Shown here: positions 12,785 through 25,000 of the stretch, one piece after another
Layout: each line of letters starts with the position of its first letter
Numbering within the stretch: the stretch's first letter is position 1
Origin: Nectonema munidae
Taxonomy: Eukaryota; Nematomorpha; Nectonematoida; Nectonematidae
Direction: 5' to 3'
Assembly (NCBI GenBank): GCA_030549495.1
Contig: JAUIRK010000097.1
Location: 963,001-1,027,000 of the forward strand
DNA: 64,000 nt
Notes under the pieces: generated by a model
What the model saw: only the letters and a program-made list of their open reading frames with translations
Told to the model about the DNA's origin: nothing
Databases searched by the model: none
Made by a program: the position numbers and the translations under genes

Positions 12785-13050
12785 CAGAACTCGCCTAAAT
12801 TATCGGCTAGCCTAAGCAGCAGTGTAAAAGTTGAAATACGAAACTCTCCTAAGTTATCGACTAGCCTAAGGGGTCGTCACAATTGACGTCAACTTTTTTT
12901 TTTTTTATAAATTTCAACCCCCTCATCTCAACTTTTAGATATATTATGAGTTAACAAAATCGACTTATGTCAACTTTGGATACGCCCCCCCCTCCTCATC
13001 AGTTTTATTTGACGTCAATTGTGAATGACCTCTATAAGCAGCAGTGTAAG
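12785..13050. repeat. Local tandem duplication interrupted by a MITE
   Basis: A unit of about 55 bp containing CGCCTAAATTATCGGCTAGC and GCAGCAGTGTAA occurs at 12785-12830 and again, diverged, at 12839-12869 plus 13038-13050. The second copy is split by the inserted MITE, so the first copy acts as an empty-site reference. Just upstream, 12671-12730 resembles a pogo-type terminal sequence (ACCGTAAATTTCGG), unproven. Confidence 0.6.
12870..13034. mobile_element. MITE with CACAATTGACGTCAA terminal inverted repeats
   Basis: The left end GGGGTCGT followed by CACAATTGACGTCAA is mirrored at the right end, which reads GAGGTCATT plus the same core on the opposite strand. The arms are about 23-24 bp with few mismatches. 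TAA lies on both sides (12867-12869 and 13035-13037), compatible with a 3-bp target duplication as in PIF/Harbinger elements. Two extra bases at the right end keep this uncertain. The interior is non-coding with T and C runs. Confidence 0.65.
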
Positions 13051-14290
13051 GGTTACCATATATAAAACACCGGGCATTAATTAAAGACTACCGCTATGTT
13101 ATTAGAAATGTTGTTCTACTTTCAATATGAAATAATATATAAGTTAGTATTAACATAAATCTCTATAGTTAAAAAATCTCTATTTACATTAGTAGAGCTA
13201 CATGTATTTACATGAGTAGTTACCTCGCAGAAGCTCTTTTTATTTTATTTAATCACCGAGGCTTTTCCTTTTTATTTAAATCACTTTTTTCTACCGAAAA
13301 CCTTTTACTTTTTTTCAAACTTTAATTTGAATTTATCATTGGATTTATATCCAATAAATTCTTCTTAAATATTACAAGAAAAAGATTTATTATCTATTCT
13401 TCTATTTACAGTTTAAACAATACTCAATTATTATGAACAAAAATTGATCATTGATCGGATATTTATGATTAAAAAAATATTACTTTTATTGAAATTCTGA
13501 CGTTAATTAAATTCTTATGTAAAAAGTAAGTTTTAGAATATTTGTTTATTTATATACAATATCAAGTATTTTTAAAAAAATTGCGCAGCTGAATTCCGTT
13601 TCTTCCCAAAAATGGAAGTGGGCCATTAGCTTAAGTATGAGAAACCATAATCTAAATTCTAAGGCATACGAAAATTTTTTAGGCTTTTGGAGGAGCTGTT
13701 AATGAAAAGAATTCACTTTTTTGGGATTACATGGATTTCAAATTGCATCAAACAATCTTCATATATCATCATAATAGTACAATGTTGCTGCATTGGTGAA
13801 TAAGTTCTAATGATTCATCTCAAAATCTGCATCTGTGAGATCATAGTTATCTTCACTGTACTAATATTCTGATTATAAGGATCTTACCTTGATGCAGAAT
13901 ATCGCATAGCAGAAGATGCTTTGAAAGCTTCAAACATTTTTATATGTCGCTATAGAACTTCTTTCCTCTTGTTCTGACTATATAAGCATGCATGTTGCAA
14001 ATTGCATATGAAGAATGATTGTGGCCTCATGATGCTATTTTACTACTTGTTATCTAAGGAGTTAAAAAGTTTCAAATCAATTTAACTTTTCTCGCAAAAT
14101 TTTATGGTTTTTTATTATTAAAACTTCATTTTTTTAAGTAATCCTGTTGTTTTTGCTTCTTTTAAAAATGGCGAATATTTTTTACTCCCAGTAAATATCT
14201 ACAAACAAGACCTTTAATTAATTATACCTTTATTAATTTGAGTTAAAAATTTTACCTATAAATCTCATCATTCTTTCACACCAATTTTAC
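13051..14290. other. Spacer, nothing recognised
   Basis: AT-rich sequence without an open frame of note or a repeat that I can match to the rest of the window. Confidence 0.4.
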
Positions 14291-17200
14291 ATGTCTAATC
14301 AAAAACGCGCACATCACGATGATGCTCACCTCAACCCAATTACTAGAACGACTTCATAGCCAATTCCTCTTTAAATGCAGAAGACCGTACCCTCCTTAAT
14401 AATCTAAAATATTAAGTAACTCTTGCACACTCCAACAAAATCGAACAACTCTATCTTTCTCACCATCCACATGTTCAATCATGCCCCACATTATCTACAT
14501 ACGCACAAGTCTTCTCCATAACAATGCCTAGCTTATCTGATAACCTTCAGGATAAACAAAACCCTCTCTTCCTTAGCCCAAGCCAAGCCTAAATAACGAG
14601 CTTACTCTAAAAATAGTTCCCCTACTCCATCTAACTCTAAAGCCAAGAAAGCTACATTCCGACAAAAATAGTTAAAAAACTAGAAACTAATAAGAATACA
14701 CTTACCATCTCTAACACACGATCCTCAAATAGTGGCACTATTTACTTTCAATTTTCAAAACCAAAAGAGAAAGCACTAGCACAGCAAACACTTCACAATA
14801 ACGGAATTAAATCAGAAGATTTACCCATCCTCAAACCCCATTTCTTACTCAGAAGCATACCCATAACCACGCCACTTTATTCACTCTCTGCAACCATTGC
14901 TAAGGAAAACCTAAACCTAAAAAATATTGGCACCCAATACAGTACGCCAAGCTGGTAACACTGGAATCTTCTCTTATAGTGTACTAGAATTGAGCAACCC
15001 TAATATTTTTAACCACCTACTTTTTCCTATTTACTCCTTCCAACTCTCAAATTAGTCAACTATCACGCAAAGCTGCATCACCCAATTGCGATCACCGCGG
15101 CAATCGAGGCCACTCTATATCAGAGTGCATTTTCAAAAATGATTCTACAAAACTCTCATGCTTCAATTGCCACAATCACCATAACGCTATATCTAAATTA
15201 TGCGAAGAATTCAACACGCACGACATACACAACGTTCTAATAAACAAATTCCTATGCTAAATTTCTTCACATAAATCTCAACAACTCTAATGCCACTTGG
15301 GCAAACCTATATAACATTCTAATTTCAATCTTATTTGATGTTATATCCATTAACGAACCATAACCAAATCCCAAATTAATTACTATATCACACTTCACCT
15401 TTATCCTTTTATACTGTATGCATCTTCATAAAATCAGCAGTTTATCACACACCATTACCACGATTTTCTTCCAACAATTTTTACTTTGTTCTTGTATATA
15501 CCAAACCTCACCCTCTTCTTTCGCAACCATTTACTCTCCTCCCTCACACCCATTAGCCATTCCTTCTCATTTCTCCTAATCACAAACTCTTGCTATATCC
15601 ACATTGCCGTCAACATATCATTTCATTATCTCAACCGACTGCAACGCTCGATCACACATCTGGGACCACAAAGAAAATCTACGATGACAACAAGTCATCA
15701 ATTTCTTATGCTCTAACAACCTATATCTCGCTAATAACTCTATAAATCCTATATACCAAAGTTCTTGTAACAACGAACAATACACATCTCACATTGACTT
15801 CACAATAACCACCTCAAATACTTTCAATCTCATATCTAATTGGTCGATCTCTGACATCCCATCAGCTTCAAATCACTCCTTCATAACTTTTCAGCTTCTC
15901 ATAAACACCACAACAATCAAAATCTATAACAACACCATAAAAAAGAACACGACTCAATGGCTCACGTATCTCAACACTCTCAACAACTCACTGCCAACAT
16001 TACCAACTCTCTCCTCTCCCACATCCATAGATAAAACGGCACTATCGCTCAATGATCATGTTTCACATTGTATCTTATCCTCCACTTCTATCAACCTATT
16101 TCCTAAAAGAATAAACGCCTATTTCTGGACACCTAAACAGACCATGTAAAAAACCTGAAACGCATCGTCAAAACCCTAAGAAAATCCCCCATCCCCTCAA
16201 TCATTTTCATTCATTATGCTGGAATACACACAAGCAATACTTCAAGCTAAAAAGAACTCATGGGTAAAATTCACCAGCCAGCACTCAAACAACCCATGGA
16301 ACATCATCAATAGGCTAACTAAAAAGAAAAAACCTTCTATTCTCCCCAAAAAAATACTTCCCAGCTCATCCCATCATACAACACACTACAACCCTCCATT
16401 TCTATCGACAATCTTTCCCCCCGACTCTCCCTCTTCTGATCTGCCCTTTCACCACACAATTCGAGAACACTCTAAAAACATCATTCACTCCATCCAAAAC
16501 CCTACCTTTCCTCCAATCACTCTAAACGAATTAAACACATCAGAAAATTCTCTCAGAACAAATGCTTCATCTAGCCTCGATCTTATCTCCCCCAAACACA
16601 TTAGGAAATCAATACACATTCTAAATATACATCTACTCCTTATTTTCAATGCATGCCTTACTTACTCACATTTCCCCAACGTTTGGAGAATCGATAAACT
16701 CATATCATTTCTAAACCCAATAAAGATTCAAGCTTCATTCAAAATTGGCGACCAATCACCCTACTACCCATAATAGGTAAACTTTTCGGAAAAACATCGC
16801 AAACGTCTAGTCCGCTACATCCTATCCCGTAATCTCATTTGAATTCCTTCTTAAGAAAAATACGGAAATAGCATTTTCTCGTCTAACCACCTACGATGAA
16901 TCTTCCCTTTCTACTCAGAAAACTTCTTATACAATTTTCCTATACATAGACAACGCTTTCAACTCAGCCTGGCATCCTGCGATCATCACAAACCTCTCAT
17001 ACAGATTATTTCCTCCTTACATCATCAAATTTATAGGCTCATACCTTTGAAACCGTTGTCTCTTTTTCCGATATTGCGCTCCCCTTTGCATCCATAAGCT
17101 AACCCTCTGGACTCCCCAAGGAGAATGTCTTTGCCATATCCTCAGGCTAGTTCTCATAGACCCGCTTCTCGATCTCATCTACACCAACACCTGTTTCTCT

Positions 17201-19074
17201 CAATGTTTTTCAGATGACATATTATTCCCATTAACCAGTAACTCTAAACAAGAAAAACTCACCAAATTCTCTTCATTTTTACTAAAGTTACAAGAAAGAG
17301 CAAACACACATAAGATATTCTTTAACTCCAGCAAAATCAGCCTCATTGACTTCACACACAAACACACAGAACATTTACCCCTTCATTTAAATACCACGAC
17401 TCCTATACTTGCCACTAAAACTATCAGATATCTAGGAATTTACCTCCAGTCCAATCTAAAATTTTCAATTCACTTTAAAAAAATATACCAAAAACTCTCA
17501 GTCACCCTTTTTTTCAATTAAAAGATCTTTTAATTGTGAACCCCCACTGTGAGTATCTCTTATAATTAGGGCCTCCGTCCCAAACACACCAAATATAAAT
17601 ACTTATCCTTAATTCTCCCAGTAATTCAATAATTAATTCTTTCCTGGCGCATCTCCTTAAAACACCCCATAACCATCCACTTTCTTAACAAAATACACCT
17701 TCTCTGCCTCTTTTGCATCACAAACGCATATCGTACAACTTCCACACAATGCCTAGATATTCTAACAAACACCCTAACATAACAACTTCAACTCGAAAAA
17801 AACTATTATTAAGCGCTTCATCTTGACATACAACAACTTACTCCCCACCCCCTTCTTTTTCTTATCAAATCATACCACACAACACTACTTCATTCTATTT
17901 TTCTACTCTACTCTATTAGCAAAATTTGCAGCAAATATTGCTAACTACCTAGTTCATCCCTCTATACATCCATCTCTTTTAACTCATCCATCTGGACAAA
18001 ATCCATTCAAAACCTCTATATGCAAAAACAATTTTTTTGCAAAACAATAAATTTCACAGGTTCGCTCTATCTTCACAGACGCCTCAAAGAAATCCTTCAG
18101 TTCTTCCTTACCTTCGCCTTCTTCAAAGGCTATTCCACGCACCCCTTTCACACCCATAGCTCTCGATTAAATCCTCTACTTTCAATCTCCGAATGTGGAA
18201 TCTTCAGCCTTTTATACGCCTGCACTACGATTACCAACAACATTAACTACCTCCTTCACCACTTTACTACCATCCATTTTTTACCGATGTATAAAACATA
18301 ATCCACGAACTCTATCTATCACACAACATCCCCTCCCCTCCTTTCAACTCGCCTCCTCCCTAATCAATCTTACAAAACATTTCCACATACACCTATGCTG
18401 GTGCCCTGCTCACCTAAATATACAAGAAAACTCCCTCGTAGACTACTTAACTTCAAACTTACACATAACCTTCCACATCCCTCTCATCAACTTCCTACCT
18501 CTCAAAACCTTTATAACGCACATTCATTTATCCTATCTAGAAGAATAGCAGATGTCCATTTCTTCATCTCAAAATGCACTAACCTCCTCTTTTTCACACA
18601 TAAGCACTATACACGCCAAAAACAAAAAATTTACACGACCCGTTCAACTATTCGTTGGCTATCAGGCCATTGCCCATGCAAAGCTTATCTCTTAAGAAAT
18701 AAGTTAACCGAAAATCCATACTGTCATTACGAATGCGACACAATAGAAACACCATACCATCTCATCTTGAAATGTAAAATCTTCTCTTATAATTGAGAAG
18801 ATCTAAGTCGCTGCCTTTCTTTGCTTAATAGATCTCCAACAGCATTCCGAGATCTTTTGTTACACCCAACATTACTAACCCTCATTGACACCATTGGAAC
18901 AACTCTCACCACCGTTGAAAACCCTATGACAAACTAATCTGCCTCATTTCATTTTCTATTTTAGAATAACATTCGTAACTGCTCCCTATCTCTACCAACA
19001 TCTTTCTTAACCAACTCTTAAGCTTAGGCACGCCGGAAAGTGCCTTGAGATACCTACCTACCTACCTATTGTTA
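14291..19074 (+). mobile_element. I-like LINE with RNase H, near full length but decayed
   Basis: Order on the plus strand: ORF1 remnants ending in CCHC knuckles (CFNCHNHHNAISKLC region, about 15080-15215); AP-endonuclease start (INLNNSNATWANL, about 15275) and end (NWSISDIPSASNHSFITF, about 15840-15900); linker and RT start (open frame 16216-16773); RT core (DNAFNSAWHPAI near 16950, TPQG near 17110, FSDDI near 17212); RNase H (IFTDASKK near 18070, WCPAHLNIQENSLVDYL near 18400-18455); a C-terminal Cys/His segment (WLSGHCP to ETPYHLILKC). The 3' end is a (CCTA)n tail near 19053-19071. Many stops and frame changes occur. The sense strand is very C-rich and G-poor compared with its surroundings. 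Confidence 0.85.
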
Positions 19075-19434
19075 AAACTTATTTAGCATGTTAAAATACA
19101 ACTTTACCAATATTTCTAAACTTATTTTTAAATTAGCTCAAACTGGTATTAGATTAAAAAATAAATTTCTAAATTAATTCTTATGACCACAAAAGCAAAG
19201 TTTGAAATTTTGATTTATGAATAGAAATTAGATAATAAATGTTAAGAATAAACAAATAATTTTTTAAAAAGAGAATTAATGTTAGGTTTGGGAATTTTAT
19301 TTCAAAATTATTTTTTATTTCAGTTTTTAGAGTAAAATACTAAAATGAAGGACTTCATTTTAACACTCTTACGTTTATTATAGAAGTACCACATTATATT
19401 ATAATTTCATTTTAAAATCTCTGGATAATTAAAT
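19075..19434 (+). promoter_or_regulatory. Upstream region of the xylosyltransferase gene
   Basis: T-rich ATTATTTTTTATTTCAG ends at 19323, 111 nt before the ATG, and looks like a splice acceptor; a second weaker one (TTTATTATAG) ends near 19383. A perfect 10-bp inverted repeat (TAAAATGAAG, 2-nt spacer) lies at 19341-19362. No TATA box/initiator pair is obvious. In sequence this T-rich, acceptor-like strings arise easily by chance. Confidence 0.35.
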
Positions 19435-21945
19435 ATGAAAAAATTTCGTGTTATTTTATTTTTGTTATCCATACTTTTTTTCATTCAACTATTTTTACTT
19501 ATTTACTTTTTATCTATACCAAATTGGGTTTCATCTCGAGCTAAATACATGCCTATTCCTAGGCCTTTCAAAAATTTATTTATTTACAATGATACTTCTG
19601 TGTTACATCTCGATTTAATGTGTAATAATTTTTCTCCTTACACTCGTGACGCTATCCGAAGGGCGATAACTTATTCCTGTATGCAGAATATAATTAAAAC
19701 TTCTTGTTATTTTCAAAATCAGTTAACTCCTAACTTTATTGTCAAAACGAAATTTCTAACTTCCTTTAAACATTTAAATTTTAATATAAATTTTGAAGTT
19801 GAACGGCCTCTGAACTATGATAATTGTAACGCTAGATGTTATACTTTTCAGTTTCCTTTTTCAGTATTTTATGTTCCTAATCAAAAGTGTTTTTGCCTGA
19901 TAGATAAACCTGTTTTGAATGTTTACATGAACTATTCATTTTTATTATCTTCTACTGGTTTCATTAATATTAAAAAAAGAAATTTACACCATTTATCAAC
20001 TTTTAATCCTAAATCTCTTGAAAATAAAAAGAAGGTAAACAAACTTAAAATACGTATACTATTTATTTTGATGTTAAATGGTCGCTCGGAGAGATTTATT
20101 TTCAGAACTCTCAATGCTATCTACTCAATAAAACATTTATATTTTATACACGTGGATTTTCGTAACAATTTCCTATATAAAAAACTTTTACCACTTCGCA
20201 AATATGAAAATATTCATTTTTTTGAAAAAAGGTTTTCGCTTATATGGGGTGGTAGTAGTTTTCTGAAATTCTTGTTTTATGCCTTTCATAAAGCTAAATT
20301 TTATTATTGGGATTATGTCATTAATCTCAGTGAATCAGATTATCCTGTCAAGGCTCTTAGCGAGCTTGAGGATTTCTTATTCTTTTTCAATGGTTATACT
20401 TTTGTGCAATCACATAAGCAAGGCTTAACTCCATTATTCATCAAGAATCAAGGCTTGGGTTTTATTTTTTATGAATGCGACAATCATTTATGGAAACTCT
20501 CTCAACGTGATTTGATAAGAAATATAGCTTATGATGGGTCTAGTGACTGGGTGACTTTGCATCGATCATTTGTAAACTTTCTAATGGAGGAAAGTCAAAA
20601 TAATGGTTCTCTTGTTCAGACGCTTAAAACTTTTTTTGATTTTTCTCTTTTACCAGCGGAATCATTCTTTGCTACTGTTCTTTTGAATTCAAATTTTTCT
20701 AAGAAATATATTCCTAATAATCTACGAACCATATTTTGGAATCGAAATATTTCTTGTAATTGTGAATATATGCAGGTAGTTGATTGGTGTGGTTGTTCTC
20801 CAAATGTTATGCGCAAAGAAAACATAGACACAATTTTCCTTAAAAATAATAGTTTTTTTGCTCGAAAATTTAACCCTCTTGTCGATCAAGCTGCCATAAA
20901 TTTATTAGAAGAAAAAGTTCTACCATGGAAGCTTTTTTTGAAAGTTAAAAATTCCCCTACACGTTATTCTTATTGGTACAATATTTTTGACAAAAATATG
21001 GACTTATCTCTCTTTCCCATCTTAAATGATACGCAACTTACATTTTATCATTTGTTTTTGAATTTAACGTTTACAAGTCACTTTTCTAATCTTTCTACTG
21101 ATTTGCTGCCTACCATTACATTGACTAAAGTGTATGCATATAGGTATAAAGACAACTTTGTAGGTTTTATTTTAGATTTCACGGCACATATGAAAGGTCT
21201 GTATAAGAGTAATTTTCAAGTTCTAATCAAACCTCACCCCTCGCTTTTTAAAGTTAATACCAATAGTAGTTGTAAAAATTTTTATGTAAGTTCAAAACCT
21301 GTCTGGAAAGATGGCGTTTTTGATAATATAGGAAATATCCTAACTTCTAAAGATGTTATTGTCTTGCTCATCAAATTTTCCAATGAATTACTCTTTGAAA
21401 ATAATAACTATTTTTCTATCATCTGGGTTAATCCTTTTGGTCGTATTTGTGATATTTCTAAGCGTAGTTTTCATTCTGGACTATCTTTTCTATTTATCAC
21501 CCCCGATAGAATAAATATACCTATACTGCCTGGTATTTGGCGCGTTTTTTTAGTTAAAGATGATTCTGTTATTTGTTATTCATCTTTTCTAATCATTCCA
21601 AACTTTTACAAAAATGGAATACCATTTCATCCTAAATATGATTTATATGAAGATATAGATCTTTATAAGGAGTCTGAAATAGCAAACTTTTACTCCTTAA
21701 TCAAAAGCATCAATTCAAATTTTCCCTCATTGATTTTCAATACCACGTTTAAATCTGAATTATTTTTCGAAATATCTCGCAATCTAGAAGGTTTTTCATA
21801 TAAATTAGTTTCAAATTTTTGGATTTCATCCGATATTTGTTTGGTTGAAAGTAATAGATCAAATATGCATTTTAATTTTACATTATGTGATAACACAACT
21901 TGGAGTTCATATTATCCAGATATCAAATCTCAGTTTTATTATTAA
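19435..21945 (+). CDS. oxt: Peptide O-xylosyltransferase (GT14 family)
   Basis: This 836-aa protein transfers xylose from UDP-xylose to serine of proteoglycan core proteins, the first step of heparan and chondroitin sulfate synthesis in the Golgi. It is a type II membrane protein: a short cytosolic N-terminus, one membrane segment at about residues 5-27, a short Cys-rich WSC-like part (about 128-155), the GT14 catalytic domain (about 204-460) and a Xylo_C-type C-terminal domain (about 500-690). Family hallmarks are WDYVINLSESDYPV (about 290-304), SDWVTLHRSFVNF (about 368-380), LLPAESFF (about 404-411) and VDWCGCSPN (about 447-455). Length fits the animal family (fly enzyme about 880). No intron interrupts it. 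NOL6 follows 152 bp downstream on the same strand. Start chosen at the ATG that gives the membrane anchor. Confidence 0.95.
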   Translation: MKKFRVILFLLSILFFIQLFLLIYFLSIPNWVSSRAKYMPIPRPFKNLFIYNDTSVLHLDLMCNNFSPYTRDAIRRAITYSCMQNIIKTSCYFQNQLTPNFIVKTKFLTSFKHLNFNINFEVERPLNYDNCNARCYTFQFPFSVFYVPNQKCFCLIDKPVLNVYMNYSFLLSSTGFINIKKRNLHHLSTFNPKSLENKKKVNKLKIRILFILMLNGRSERFIFRTLNAIYSIKHLYFIHVDFRNNFLYKKLLPLRKYENIHFFEKRFSLIWGGSSFLKFLFYAFHKAKFYYWDYVINLSESDYPVKALSELEDFLFFFNGYTFVQSHKQGLTPLFIKNQGLGFIFYECDNHLWKLSQRDLIRNIAYDGSSDWVTLHRSFVNFLMEESQNNGSLVQTLKTFFDFSLLPAESFFATVLLNSNFSKKYIPNNLRTIFWNRNISCNCEYMQVVDWCGCSPNVMRKENIDTIFLKNNSFFARKFNPLVDQAAINLLEEKVLPWKLFLKVKNSPTRYSYWYNIFDKNMDLSLFPILNDTQLTFYHLFLNLTFTSHFSNLSTDLLPTITLTKVYAYRYKDNFVGFILDFTAHMKGLYKSNFQVLIKPHPSLFKVNTNSSCKNFYVSSKPVWKDGVFDNIGNILTSKDVIVLLIKFSNELLFENNNYFSIIWVNPFGRICDISKRSFHSGLSFLFITPDRINIPILPGIWRVFLVKDDSVICYSSFLIIPNFYKNGIPFHPKYDLYEDIDLYKESEIANFYSLIKSINSNFPSLIFNTTFKSELFFEISRNLEGFSYKLVSNFWISSDICLVESNRSNMHFNFTLCDNTTWSSYYPDIKSQFYY

Positions 21946-22019
21946 TTCAGAGTAGTTTATCTTAAATGTATTTAATATAATTCTGATCCCTTTTTCGCAT
22001 TTGAAACTTTTACTTTAAT

Positions 22020-22044
22020 GAATTTTATTTATTTTATACTCTAG
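22020..22044 (+). promoter_or_regulatory. Acceptor-like site between oxt and NOL6
   Basis: The 152-bp gap ends with TTTTATTTATTTTATACTCTAG (last G at 22044), a pyrimidine-rich tract plus AG, 53 nt before the NOL6 ATG. It could be the acceptor of a 5' UTR intron or a trans-splicing acceptor if this organism uses a spliced leader. The gap has no canonical AATAAA for oxt; only AATATA variants are seen. Function is inferred from sequence alone. Confidence 0.35.
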
Positions 22045-22097
22045 TCATAAGAGTGATTGTAGCCTTGATCATTTTGAAAAATATTTTACTTTCTAAG

Positions 22098-25000
22098 ATG
22101 AAGAGAAATTTACAGAAAAATAATGAAAAAAGCAAAAATAGTAAGCTTTTCAATGACGCAGATTTTCTAAAAGAACAAGATCTCACTAATTTGAATGATG
22201 ATGTTTTGAATTTTTTAAAGAGTAAAAAGTTGAAAAATTTCAGAGCAGATGATTTGAAAGCATTCATTAAAGATGTAACTAATTGTATCAAGAGTGTGCC
22301 GATGAAAACTGCTTCCAATCACAAAGATTTAGCGAGTTTGCTTATGAGTCCCGGTGTCAAATGTCTTCCATTAGTCAAGCATATTGAACATTTTCATCCC
22401 AAAAACGGGGATAGCACTTTCGCATACTCTTTCATACCCCCTAAAGATGTTTTCTTATCTGGGAGCTTTCTTTATTTCAATTCACACGCACTAGATAATA
22501 GCATTTGTACCATTGATTTGATCGTTGTTATGCCCTGTGACTGTTTTGAAAAGCGAGACCATCTAAATTATATGCTTTTCTTGAAAAGAAGTTTGTATTT
22601 GGCGATTTTAGGCGAGCACTTTAATGCTTTGCATCAGTACTCTACTTCATTTGAGTACGCCGATCCGATTCTGCCTTATTTATGCATTTCTCAGCCCAAA
22701 AATCCAAATTTGTTCAAAATAAGAATTATTCCATCTGTCGATCAAGTTCAATTATCCTTGAAATTTCCTGAAACTTTTGGAATAAAAAGATTTTCTTTTG
22801 ATAAAGGAAATGTGAGAGTTGGCTGGTATAAAAAAATTAGTTCTACCGTTAGTAATAAATTTGTGGAAAGTTGCTCTAGTGATGCATACCATACAACCCC
22901 TTTTTATAATTGCAAGGTTTTGTCTTTTTTATTATCCTCGAAAATGCACAATTATTTATCTCATCATTATGAAAAGTTTTCAACAAGTTGTAAACAAGGC
23001 ATATTTCTCTTTAAGGCTTGGCTCAGTGCTAAGTTGTTATATAATGGTGATAGCTTTGCATTATCTGGTTTTTCAGGGTTTCACGTTATTGTAATTGTAG
23101 TGTATTTGTTGAAGACTGAGAAAATTTCGAAAGAATATTCAGCAATTAAAATTTTTGTGGAAATCTTAAAATTTTTTGTTAATTTTGATTGGAATAAAAA
23201 TGAAATCTCACTACAGGAAGAAAATATCAGTCCAAATATTTTACTGCATGATGTATTTCCTTGTGTTGTAATGTCGCCTTTTGGGTTTAATTTGTTTTTC
23301 AATATCCTCAAAAATACACTCGATTCGATTCAATATGAAGGAGGCATTTTTTTGAATTATCTTAGAAAAAAAACTAATTCAGATTCTAGACATATTCTTT
23401 TCAATAAAATTGAGCCACTTCTAAAGTATGAGTGTTTTGTTGAAATAAAGGAGTTTGAAAAATCAATTGTTGATATAGACATTTCATTAAAGTTAGATTT
23501 TTACTTAAATGAAGATAAAATAGAAACTAAGGAATTGATCAAAAAAATTTTACCTGCTTTAAAAATCTTTGCATCGCAAATAGATTTTTGTTATGAAAGT
23601 AATTGTTACCAGCGCAATTGGCTAGTCAGTGAAGAACTTGACCTGCACCAAAAATCAAAAATTTTCGCATTTATACTAAATCATAATTATGATCAAATCG
23701 AAGTTATAAAAGAAACTTTGCAAGAAAAGAGAACAGATAACGGCGTTAACATTAGTGACATTACTGATGATTTCAAGACTTTGTGGGACTCCAAAGCGCA
23801 GTTGCGAAGATTCCCGGATGGATTAATGTGTCAAGCTGTTGTTTATAATTCTGCGACACAAAATGTAAGAAGATTAGTTGTCAGTAAAGCTTTTCGCCAT
23901 TTATTCTCACGTCATGCAAGCTTGTCTACTGATGATGTCCGTATTTGTACTGGATATACTCTTGAAAAAACACTCTCTCTCTCCGTTGTTATCATTGATT
24001 CTTTTAAATCGTTTAAGCGTAAAAAAATTAATGATTTGAATAAGCCAAAAGTTAAAAGGGAAGGTGTTGAAGTTGTGAAGTATGGAACTGGCGAAGAGCA
24101 CAACTTGAAAGTGATTATTGCTTTTGATGATTTGAAAAAAGTCCTAAAAGCTTCTAATCTAGTCCTCAAAATCGAGAATATACATGGCATGGCAGAATGC
24201 TTACGTCGAACTGATCCCTTTCCGCCAATCAAATCCTTTAAATATTCAAAGTTTAATAAAGATGATCGCTTTTTATCTTTTGAGTACGCAGAATACTGTC
24301 CATCCATTCCTGTTATCTGTGTCCTAGAGAATTCTTCAAAGTGGCCTGCGGAGTTAGAAGCATTTAACAAAGTTAAACTTTCTTTTTACATAGAAATGAA
24401 AAAAACCTTGAAATCGTCAGGCATTTCTTCAGTTCTGCCTTCGTCTTGCCACGCCTTATTTGTTTATTTCGCAGGCTTTGTATTTCGCATTGAAATATTT
24501 TGCGTGAGGGAACTTCATCTCCAAAAACCCAATCCTGCACGACTTTCTGGAAGATGCTTGATAAGTTCTACTCAAAGGTACGCCAAACTCCAATGTGAAT
24601 ATATATTCTATCCTAATCTCGTATCACGCATCAATGGTCTACATCTTAAATACCCGTCTTTCAGTAACGCGACGCGTCTCATTAAGCGATGGCTCTCTGT
24701 AAATTTGCTGTTATCTCCATTTGCATTCTGTTGTCAATCAATTGAGCTCATTGTCGCTCACCTTTACTTGAATCCTTTTCCATATCAAGCTCCTAACACT
24801 TCTAGTAATGCGTTGCTCCGTTTCTTTCATTTTGTTTGCTATTTTGATTGGTTAAATGAGCCTCTTGTGTGTGATTTCGAAGCTTTTAGCGAGGGCCTTA
24901 CTTCTAACAATTTTTCAGATTTAAACGATAAAGCAGATGCCACATGTAATAATAACTCCAACAAGTTTGTTGAAATATTTGCTAAACACAAATCGGAGTT

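Noticed and set aside
22053-22097. Extension of NOL6 upstream of 22098
   Set aside because: The frame is open for 15 codons but starts at GTG; the first ATG is at 22098 and the AG at 22044 lies upstream.
23912-24370. 152-codon minus-strand frame inside NOL6
   Set aside because: Antisense shadow of a well-conserved coding region.
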